NCBI GenBank assembly: GCA_000715685.1
Contig: KL569419.1
Location: forward strand, 30,189-37,013
Origin: Streptomyces lilacinus
Lineage (GTDB): Bacteria > Actinomycetota > Actinomycetes > Streptomycetales > Streptomycetaceae
Direction: 5' to 3'
Length of the DNA stretch: 6,825 bases
How positions within the stretch are numbered: position 1 is the first letter of the stretch; every line of letters begins with the position of its first letter. The notes under the pieces are model-generated. The model saw nothing but the letters and a program-made list of their open reading frames with translations. It was not told where the DNA came from and did no database searches. Positions 1-4,984 of this stretch are shown here, piece by piece. The translations under genes and the position numbers were made by a program.

Positions 1-84
1 CCGCCGCTCGATCTCCTCCGGACCCAGTTCGGCGAAGGTCTTGAGGGTCTCGCCGTTCGCGGGGTTCACCGTTGCGATGGGCAT
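1..84 (-). CDS. NAD(P)-dependent succinate-semialdehyde dehydrogenase-like aldehyde dehydrogenase (N-terminus only)
   Basis: Only the first 28 codons are inside the window, read leftward from an ATG at 84 with no stop before the edge. The peptide begins MPIATVNPANGETLKTF and continues with an acidic ELGPEEIERR segment. This is the usual start of bacterial succinate-semialdehyde dehydrogenases of the GabD/aldehyde dehydrogenase superfamily, which oxidise succinate semialdehyde to succinate with NAD(P)+. The family match rests on the N-terminal motif alone; the catalytic Cys and Glu lie outside the window. The ribosome binding site is weak: AGAG lies about 7 bases upstream, and a GAGG is too close to the ATG. 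The gene is transcribed away from the Fe/2OG oxygenase at 414, so it may be a neighbouring housekeeping or catabolic gene or the edge of the cluster. Substrate could be another aliphatic semialdehyde. Confidence 0.72.
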   Translation of the reverse strand, partial: MPIATVNPANGETLKTFAELGPEEIERR

Positions 85-95
85 GCCTCGACTCT

Positions 96-107
96 GCGGC
101 GCGCCGC
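96..107. repeat. 12-bp perfect GC palindrome in the dehydrogenase leader
   Basis: GCGGCGCGCCGC is self-complementary and lies 12 bases upstream of the dehydrogenase start codon, within its presumed 5' leader. It could form a short hairpin in the mRNA or be a binding site, but in DNA this GC-rich a 12-bp GC palindrome can arise by chance. Confidence 0.35.
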
Positions 108-120
108 CGCGCCGCGCAAG

Positions 121-140
121 ACGTACGCGCACGTACGCGC
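121..140. repeat. 10-bp tandem direct repeat (ACGTACGCGC x2) in divergent spacer
   Basis: Two identical copies of ACGTACGCGC lie head to tail at 121-130 and 131-140, each containing the palindrome CGTACG. A period of 10 bases places both copies on the same face of the helix, as expected for a cooperatively bound regulator. The position, 37 bases upstream of the dehydrogenase start in the spacer shared with the 414 gene, fits an operator. No regulator gene is visible in the window, so this is a candidate only. Confidence 0.4.
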
Positions 141-194
141 ACGGAGGGCGGGCGCGGCGTACCCGCACCGGCGGGCAGGCGGACCCCGAGCATC

Positions 195-214
195 GCTCGA
201 ACTGACATTCGAGC
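195..214. promoter_or_regulatory. 20-bp inverted repeat, candidate operator (GCTCGAA-N6-TTCGAGC)
   Basis: Two perfect 7-bp arms, GCTCGAA (195-201) and TTCGAGC (208-214), flank the spacer CTGACA. The dyad is relatively A/T-containing within a very GC-rich spacer and sits between two divergent genes. A third copy of one arm, TTCGAGC, occurs at 340-346, directly upstream of the proposed -35 element of the 414 gene. Arm length and spacing suit a dimeric helix-turn-helix regulator of the TetR, MarR or GntR type. The regulator's identity cannot be told from the window. Confidence 0.5.
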
Positions 215-350
215 AAGGCGCGGCGGAGACCCCGGGCCCGGCCATCCGGGCGACGGCAGGGGGCGCACGCGGAGGCACGCGTCCGCTCACGGCGCCGCGC
301 TGCGCACACGAAGGGGGCGACCGTGCGCCCGCGCGCCCGTTCGAGCGCCC

Positions 351-379
351 TTGGCTTCGGTGTGTGGCGGCTCTGCAAT
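351..379 (+). promoter_or_regulatory. Candidate sigma-70-type promoter for the Fe/2OG oxygenase gene
   Basis: TTGGCT (351-356) resembles a -35 box and TGCAAT (374-379) a -10 box, separated by exactly 17 bases. A start of transcription near 386 would give a leader of roughly 28 bases containing the GAGGAG ribosome binding site at 401-406. It is the most A/T-rich stretch of the spacer. The match to consensus is partial, so this is a prediction. The half-site TTCGAGC at 340-346 abuts it upstream. Confidence 0.4.
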
Positions 380-400
380 GGGCCGGTGACGGGACTGCGA

Positions 401-406
401 GAGGAG
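401..406 (+). promoter_or_regulatory. Ribosome binding site for the GTG start at 414
   Basis: GAGGAG, seven bases upstream of GTG 414. It decides the start, because there is no in-frame ATG near the N-terminus and the conserved domain begins soon after. Confidence 0.65.
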
Positions 407-413
407 CAGCGAA

Positions 414-1109
414 GTGATCAACACGTCCGAGACCCTGGCCGTGCAGACGATCGAGAACTTCCTCACCCCGGACGAGACCGCCCAGGTCACCAAGATCATC
501 GACGACCACCTGGCCGCTACGGGTTGGGTTCCCGCCCGCCCCAGCGAGGGGCTCGCTCCGCCCGACGCCGCACAGGAGATCCTGTCGGACGCGATCGACC
601 GGGCGATGCCCGTCGTCCGCCGAGCCTTTCCGTCCGCCAACTCCGTTGCCCCGTGGCTCTACCACGACCTCAAGCCCGGAGACAGGATCCGCTCGCACGT
701 GCACGGCATGGGCGATCCGGACGAGCGTCCCGTTCGTCTGGCCCGTGTGGTGTTCAACCTTCAGGACGCCGACAGCGGCGGGGAGTTCTACCTCGACACC
801 AGTGCTTGCGAGGAGCTGTGGACCGACCGGACGGCCGAGGCCGACGGCGTCTTCGAGCCCGGCACCCGTTTCGTTCACGAGATCACTGCCCGGTCCGGTC
901 CGGTCTCCCTCGACGCCATCGCCGCCACCCGCTGGATCTGCCACCCGCCGGCCGGAGCCACCCTGGTGTACGGGGCGCAGCTGATCCACGGCGTCACCCC
1001 GGTGATCTCGGGTCGGGCCCGCAAACTCATCACCGATCTGTGCGCCGGACCGGGTACGCGGCCCGAGGCACCGCGGCCGCACTCACGTCCACTGCGTGCT
1101 CCGCACTGA
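414..1109 (+). CDS. P4H-like Fe(II)/2-oxoglutarate-dependent oxygenase (possible amino acid hydroxylase or halogenase)
   Basis: A 231-residue protein starting with GTG; GAGGAG at 401-406, seven bases before the start, supports this choice. The fold signature is that of small prolyl-4-hydroxylase-type Fe/2OG enzymes: a central strand pair around RLARVVFNLQDADSGGEFYL (about 108-127), and a C-terminal strand LIHGVTPVISGRARKLI (190-206) giving the distal iron ligand His192 and a 2OG-binding Arg (R201 or R203). The proximal site is odd. The likely region, SHVHGMGD (94-101), contains His95 and His97 but neither is followed at +2 by Asp or Glu (His-Val-His and His-Gly-Met). Loss of that carboxylate is characteristic of Fe/2OG radical halogenases, including the free-amino-acid halogenases of the BesD type, but the exact HxG arrangement is not seen either. 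The last ~22 residues are a Pro/Arg-rich tail lying in an 80-bp convergent overlap with the ATP-grasp gene. Substrate unknown; a free amino acid or amino-acid derivative is plausible from context. Confidence 0.75.
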   Translation: MINTSETLAVQTIENFLTPDETAQVTKIIDDHLAATGWVPARPSEGLAPPDAAQEILSDAIDRAMPVVRRAFPSANSVAPWLYHDLKPGDRIRSHVHGMGDPDERPVRLARVVFNLQDADSGGEFYLDTSACEELWTDRTAEADGVFEPGTRFVHEITARSGPVSLDAIAATRWICHPPAGATLVYGAQLIHGVTPVISGRARKLITDLCAGPGTRPEAPRPHSRPLRAPH

Positions 1110-2289
1110 GCGCCGCCAGGCCGTGCTCGAGCCGGTCGACGGCGGAGTCGACGGGCACCAGCAACGTTCCGGAGACCAGCCGGCGCAGCCACGCACGTGC
1201 GCCGGGGGCATGGGCGGGCGGCACACCGAGCACGGCGCGGTGGGCCCCGGAGGTGTTGGGGTAGCCGGGGTTGGCGGTGAAGGCCGACAGCACCGTCCCG
1301 GCCGGGGCGGGCGGCAGTGTCGTGCCGTTCGGTACAGGCACCTCCAGCGCCACCCGGACGGCGTGGGTGTGCTCCGGCAGTCGGCCGTACAGCACGGCGT
1401 CCGCGTGGGCTCGGTGCGGATCGGTGTCCGTACTGGTCCAGCTCATGTTGGACACCCCGCCGAACCGCCCGTTGATCTCGATCAAGTTGAGTCGCCCGCA
1501 GCGGGTGACCGCGAAGTCCATCTGCCACGGTCCCACCGGTCGGGAGGTCGCGACGATGTCCCGTACAACGGTGCTCAACGCGGAGCGGACTGCCTCAGGA
1601 AGGACGGCGGGCTGCACCCGGGCCCGTCGTCCCGGGGCGCATGCGCCGTCGAGGGGCCCGAGCGAGGCGACGGGCCATGCGGCAGTGCCGGCGGGGAGGG
1701 TGAGGAGTTCGACGGCGAATTCCTCACCCTGGACGGCCTCTTGCACCAGCACCGGGTAGGTGACGGCGGCGCCGACGGCGGCGAGTCGGGATGGTTCACG
1801 GACGAAGTGTCGACCTGCGAAGGACTCGCTGCGCGCCTCCTTGACCAGCAGCGGGAAGCCCACTTGTCGGGCGGCCGCGCCCAGCCGCTCGGGTCGCTCA
1901 CAGACCACCCCTGCCGGTACGGGCCAGCCGCGCCGGATCGCCTGCCGGTGCAGGGCCACCTTGTCGCATGCCAGCGTGGCGAACGCTTCGGAATGCACCG
2001 GCATCCGCCGAGGACCGACGGACCGGCCCACGCGGGCGTACAGCGTGAGCATCTGCTCCTGGCCCGGGGAGGAGATGCTGGCCACGACGGTGTCCGCCCG
2101 GTGTTCGTCCACCAGCGCGCGCAGGGACTCCGCGGTCGGTTCCTTCGGCAATGGCCCGCAGGTCACCCCAGGGTCCAGGAAACCCGTGAGGTCGGCGAAG
2201 CCCAGCACCGTCACCTGCGCACCGGACCGTGCGAGGGCGGGCACGAGTCGGTCCGCGCGGAATTCGCCCAACACCAGAACACGCGTCAT
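1030..2289 (-). CDS. ATP-grasp ligase (carboxylate-amine ligase family)
   Basis: A 419-residue protein read leftward from ATG 2289, preceded by AAGGGGAG. Residues 1-100 form a Rossmann-like pre-ATP-grasp region beginning VLVLGEF. The ATP-grasp core follows: LACDK (Lys110), FPLLVKEARSESFAGRHF (Lys150 plus the flexible loop, 146-162), the hinge LVQEAVQGEEFAVEL (181-195, Glu184), and the metal-binding strands WQMDFA (Asp258) and LIEINGRFGG (Glu271, Asn273, Arg275; 269-278). The ATP and Mg ligands of the family are therefore all present. Family members activate a carboxylate as an acyl phosphate and join it to an amine, often making dipeptides or amino-acid conjugates. The C-terminal third (about 300-419) lacks a recognised domain and may bind the acceptor. 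The 5' end is divergent from the FAD monooxygenase with a 90-bp spacer; the 3' end overlaps the Fe/2OG gene by 80 bp. ATP-grasp ligases accompany Fe/2OG halogenases in some amino-acid pathways (for example the bes cluster), but the resemblance here is by context only. Substrates unknown. Confidence 0.85.
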   Translation of the reverse strand: MTRVLVLGEFRADRLVPALARSGAQVTVLGFADLTGFLDPGVTCGPLPKEPTAESLRALVDEHRADTVVASISSPGQEQMLTLYARVGRSVGPRRMPVHSEAFATLACDKVALHRQAIRRGWPVPAGVVCERPERLGAAARQVGFPLLVKEARSESFAGRHFVREPSRLAAVGAAVTYPVLVQEAVQGEEFAVELLTLPAGTAAWPVASLGPLDGACAPGRRARVQPAVLPEAVRSALSTVVRDIVATSRPVGPWQMDFAVTRCGRLNLIEINGRFGGVSNMSWTSTDTDPHRAHADAVLYGRLPEHTHAVRVALEVPVPNGTTLPPAPAGTVLSAFTANPGYPNTSGAHRAVLGVPPAHAPGARAWLRRLVSGTLLVPVDSAVDRLEHGLAALSAEHAVDVSAAAVPRAAYPVRRTDR

Positions 2290-2325
2290 GGCTCCCCTTG
2301 CCGGCCGTGGGGCATGTCGCCCTGA

Positions 2326-2340
2326 GGGGCCTCTGGCCCC
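2326..2340. promoter_or_regulatory. Perfect hairpin/dyad in the divergent ATP-grasp / monooxygenase spacer
   Basis: GGGGCC-TCT-GGCCCC, 6-bp arms with a 3-base centre, lies almost in the middle of the 90-bp spacer between the two divergent start codons (2289 and 2380). Position suggests an operator controlling both genes or a leader hairpin of one of them. No clear -35/-10 pair was recognised in this spacer on either strand. Confidence 0.35.
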
Positions 2341-2379
2341 CATCATGCACGCCGGACGACGAACGAGAGGAGGAGGCGC

Positions 2380-3882
2380 ATGGAGACGGAAACCGAGGTG
2401 CTCGTCGTCGGCGCCGGCCCCACCGGCCTGCTGCTCGCGGCAGAACTCGCACTCGCCGGCGTACGGACGGACGTCGTCGAGCGCCGCACGTGCCGACAGC
2501 AGGACTCGCGAGCCCTCAACCTGCACCCGCGCAGCCTGGAGCTGATGGACCAACGCGGCCTGGCCGGCAGGTTCCTGGCCGTCGGCCGCACCGTGCCCGG
2601 CTGGCAGTTCGCCGCCACCTTGAAGACACCACTCGACTTCTCCGCGCTGGCCTCCCCGCACCCCCACGCCCTGCTCCTGGCCCAGTCGTACACCGAGGCA
2701 CTGTTGGAGGAACGGGCCCGGGAGCTCGGTGCGCGGATCCACCGCGGCCACGAGGTGACCGGCCTGAAGCAGAAGGACGACAGCGTCGAGGTGGACCTGC
2801 GCGGCCCGACCGGACCGACCTCGGTTCGGGCCGCCTACGCAGCCGGCTGCGACGGCGCCCGCAGCCTCGTCCGTCGCACCGCCGGCATCGCATTCCCCGG
2901 CACCGACGAGTCGTTCACCGCCATGGTGGGCGACTTCGCCGCCGCCGATCACGCGGACGTCGACCGTGCCAGGCGGCACGGCGTCCTCGTCGCCCGATTG
3001 GAACCCGGCCTGACCCGATTCGTGGTCATGGACCCCGAACGCATCAGGGTGCCGTCCACCACCCCCGTCACACCCGACGAGTTCCGCGCCGCACTGCTCC
3101 GCGTCTGCGGCACCGACTGCGGCATCGGACGCCCCACCTGGCTGTCACGGTTCGGCAACGCCACCAGGCTCGCCGAGCGCTACCGCTCCGGCCGCCTCTT
3201 CCTCGCCGGCGACGCCGCGCACATCCACTTCCCCGTCGGTGCCCAAGGGCTCAACACCGGCCTCCAGGACGCGATGAACCTCGGCTGGAAACTGGCCGCG
3301 CACCTCCGCGGGTGGGCCGCACCCGGCTTGCTCGACACCTACCACGCCGAACGCCACCCGGTCGGCCGGGCCGTCACCGAACGCACCGAGGCCCAGACCC
3401 TCCTGGTCGAACTGCCCCTGGTCGAGCGCTACCACCGTCCCGCGACGCTTCTGTGCGAACTCTTGGACACCCTCCTCGGCCTGGGGGAGGTCAACCGGTA
3501 CCTCGCCGGACACCTCTCCGCACTCGACACCGCCTACCCACCCGCCACCCCCGCCGCGCACCCGCTGACGGGCCGACGCATGCCGGACCTCCCGCTCGCC
3601 CCCCCGGGAGGGCGCCGGACCCGAACCTACGAGCTCCTGCACGACGGCCGATTCGTCCTGCTCCACCTGTCCCCAGCACACACCGACTTCACCGCCCCCG
3701 CCCCGGTCACAGCGGTGACCGCCCGCGCTCCCGTCCAGGCCCCCGACCTCGACGGCATCACCGAAGTCCTCATCCGCCCGGACGGACACGTCGCCTGGGC
3801 CACCCGCACAACGGACCCCCGCATGCTCCACGCGGAACGGACACGCTCACTGAACGACTGGATCCGGCCTTCACCCGGATGA
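2380..3882 (+). CDS. Class A FAD-dependent monooxygenase (aromatic hydroxylase family, PF01494 type)
   Basis: A 500-residue protein with a strong GAGGAGG site about five bases before ATG 2380. It shows the three signatures of group A flavoprotein monooxygenases in order: the ADP-binding GAGPTG (11-16) with ribose-binding Glu34 in VVERR; the CDGARSLVRR segment with the Asp-Gly NAD(P)H/FAD motif (157-166); and the FAD-ribityl motif LFLAGDAAHIHFPVGAQGLN (273-292, Gly277-Asp278), followed by GLQDAMNLGWKL. Residues from about 400 to 500 (RTYELLHDGRFVLLHLSP and onward) correspond to the thioredoxin-like C-terminal domain of the rifampicin monooxygenase and polyketide hydroxylase (PgaE, RdmE) subfamily; overall length fits. 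Such enzymes use NAD(P)H and O2 through a C4a-hydroperoxyflavin to hydroxylate electron-rich rings or carry out Baeyer-Villiger-type reactions. Since no polyketide genes are visible, the role could be tailoring of an aromatic moiety, or inactivation of an antibiotic. Probably cytoplasmic; no signal peptide or membrane segment. Confidence 0.9.
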   Translation: METETEVLVVGAGPTGLLLAAELALAGVRTDVVERRTCRQQDSRALNLHPRSLELMDQRGLAGRFLAVGRTVPGWQFAATLKTPLDFSALASPHPHALLLAQSYTEALLEERARELGARIHRGHEVTGLKQKDDSVEVDLRGPTGPTSVRAAYAAGCDGARSLVRRTAGIAFPGTDESFTAMVGDFAAADHADVDRARRHGVLVARLEPGLTRFVVMDPERIRVPSTTPVTPDEFRAALLRVCGTDCGIGRPTWLSRFGNATRLAERYRSGRLFLAGDAAHIHFPVGAQGLNTGLQDAMNLGWKLAAHLRGWAAPGLLDTYHAERHPVGRAVTERTEAQTLLVELPLVERYHRPATLLCELLDTLLGLGEVNRYLAGHLSALDTAYPPATPAAHPLTGRRMPDLPLAPPGGRRTRTYELLHDGRFVLLHLSPAHTDFTAPAPVTAVTARAPVQAPDLDGITEVLIRPDGHVAWATRTTDPRMLHAERTRSLNDWIRPSPG

Positions 3883-3914
3883 CGAGGCCCACAGGAGCTC
3901 GCCGGGTGACGCGC

Positions 3915-3928
3915 TCAGTACACACTGA
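3915..3928. promoter_or_regulatory. 14-bp inverted repeat TCAGT-ACAC-ACTGA
   Basis: Perfect 5-bp arms around ACAC in the 163-bp gap between the monooxygenase stop and the EctD-like gene. It is one of the few A/T-containing stretches of the gap and could be a small operator for the EctD-like gene. Short arms make chance occurrence possible. Confidence 0.3.
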
Positions 3929-3936
3929 CCGAAACC

Positions 3937-3952
3937 ACCCGCCCCGGGTTTT
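3937..3952 (+). terminator. Short hairpin plus T-tract, possible intrinsic terminator of the monooxygenase gene
   Basis: ACCCG-CCC-CGGGT, a 5-bp stem with a 3-base loop, runs directly into TTTT (3949-3952), 55 bases after the monooxygenase stop codon. The stem and T-tract are short, so termination may be partial. If real, the EctD-like gene would need its own promoter in 3953-4030. Confidence 0.35.
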
Positions 3953-4000
3953 CCGCCCAGTCGCCAGGGAAGCCATGCAGCTGCCGTTCGTCCCGGGTGT

Positions 4001-4030
4001 CCCCGACACGACCCGACACCACCCGATACG
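4001..4030 (+). repeat. Three imperfect 10-bp tandem repeats upstream of the EctD-like gene
   Basis: CCCCGACACG, ACCCGACACC and ACCCGATACG follow each other without a gap, sharing CCCGAYAC, and end just before the AGGAG ribosome binding site (4033-4037) of the gene at 4046. The 10-base spacing puts the units on one helix face. They may bind a regulator or be leader RNA sequence; low-complexity drift is also possible. Confidence 0.4.
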
Positions 4031-4045
4031 ACAGGAGTCGCGGCG

Positions 4046-4984
4046 ATGTTCCCCTCCCACGCGCCCTTCCCCCGGCACGATCCGTACCCCACCCGCTATG
4101 TCACCGAGTCGGTTCCCGTCGACCGCGGCCACCCGGTCGTGTGGGGCCGCGCCGAGGACGGTCCGCTGGAGGCCGGGGACCTGGCGGCGTACGACCGGGA
4201 CGGCTTCCTGGCCCTCGACGCGCTGCTGACCGACGACCAGGCCGCTGCCTGCCGAGCCGAGGCCGCGAGGATGGCCGCGGACGACGCGCTGCGCGGGACC
4301 GAGCGGATGGTCATGGAGCCGGACTCCGACGGCATCCGGTCGGTCTTCGAAGTGCACGAACTGTCCGCGGTGTTCGCCGAGGTCGTCCGCTCGGACCGGC
4401 TGGCGGGGCTCGCCCGGCAGATCCTGGGCTCCGACGTGTACGTCCACCAGAGCAGGGTGAACTTCAAGGAGGCCTTCGAGGGCTCGAGGTTCGGCTGGCA
4501 CTCGGACTTCGAGACCTGGCACTCGGAGGACGGGATGCCGGCGCCCCGCGCGCTGAGCCTGTCCGTCGCGCTGACCGAGAACATGCCGTGCAACGGGCCG
4601 CTGATGATCATTCCTGGTTCGCACCGCACGTTCGTGCCGTCGGTCGGCGAGACGCCCGCCGACTACCACAGGCTGTCGTTGCTGGGGAAGAACCTCCCGG
4701 CCGGCTCGGCGGACCGGGCGGGGGTGACGGCGCTCGCCCGGCGCGGCGGGGTCCGGCTGTTCACCGGCGCTCCGGGCTCGGCCGTCATGTTCGACTGCAA
4801 CTGCCTGCACGCCTCGAGCGGAAACGTCTCGCCGTTCCCGCGGACCAACCTCTTCGTCGTCTACAACAGCGTGCGCAACGCCCTCACCGCCCCGTACGCC
4901 GCGCCCAAGCCGCGTCCCGGTTTCCTGGCCTGCCGGGAGGTCGTCCCGCTCCCCCGCCCGCGGCCGCCGGCCGGCGGCCGATGA
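4046..4984 (+). CDS. Ectoine hydroxylase (EctD)-like PhyH-family Fe(II)/2OG dioxygenase
   Basis: A 312-residue protein from ATG 4046, preceded by AGGAG eight bases upstream. The N-terminus (YPTRYVTE and HPVVWG, about residues 14-34) matches the start region of ectoine hydroxylases. The EctD hallmark block is nearly intact: HQSRVNFK (134-141), FGWHSDFETWHSEDGMP (149-165), SLSVALTEN (171-179) and NGPLMIIPGSH (183-193). Iron ligands are His152, Asp154 and His255, and Arg266, eleven residues after His255, is placed to hold 2-oxoglutarate, the same spacing as in characterised EctD. Two positions in the substrate-side region differ from my recollection of the usual family sequence: KEAF where KPGF is common, and PAPRA where P-x-MRA is common. 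EctD turns ectoine into 5-hydroxyectoine, but no ectABC is present here, so the substrate may instead be a related cyclic or free amino acid. The 3' end overlaps the convergent LysRS-like gene by 101 bp. Confidence 0.85.
   Translation: MFPSHAPFPRHDPYPTRYVTESVPVDRGHPVVWGRAEDGPLEAGDLAAYDRDGFLALDALLTDDQAAACRAEAARMAADDALRGTERMVMEPDSDGIRSVFEVHELSAVFAEVVRSDRLAGLARQILGSDVYVHQSRVNFKEAFEGSRFGWHSDFETWHSEDGMPAPRALSLSVALTENMPCNGPLMIIPGSHRTFVPSVGETPADYHRLSLLGKNLPAGSADRAGVTALARRGGVRLFTGAPGSAVMFDCNCLHASSGNVSPFPRTNLFVVYNSVRNALTAPYAAPKPRPGFLACREVVPLPRPRPPAGGR

Noticed and set aside
85..413. Small coding gene in the 330-bp left spacer
   Set aside because: The open frames there are Arg/Ala/Gly-rich without ribosome binding sites or familiar sequence; the stretch is better explained as a regulatory spacer.
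66..1082. Long minus-strand open frame across the left spacer and the Fe/2OG gene
   Set aside because: Composition is that of an antisense shadow, no domain is recognisable, and it lies opposite a gene with clear Fe/2OG motifs and overlaps the dehydrogenase start.
414..1109. Naming the gene besD or calling it a lysine halogenase outright
   Set aside because: The missing HxD is suggestive, but a clean HxG and the lysine-binding residues could not be matched by eye, so only a family-level call is justified.
2290..2979. Upstream extension of the ATP-grasp frame into the monooxygenase gene
   Set aside because: The added residues are the antisense of a well-supported FAD monooxygenase, and the Rossmann strand MTRVLVLGEF starts at ATG 2289 behind AAGGGGAG.
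2229..4229. Long plus-strand open frame of about 666 codons, very rich in Arg and Pro
   Set aside because: It is an out-of-frame reading of the monooxygenase gene; the Arg/Pro/His/Gly bias is typical of a shifted frame in high-GC DNA.
4046..4984. Assigning the symbol ectD
   Set aside because: Catalytic motifs match, but the context lacks ectABC and two hallmark positions differ; the substrate is uncertain.
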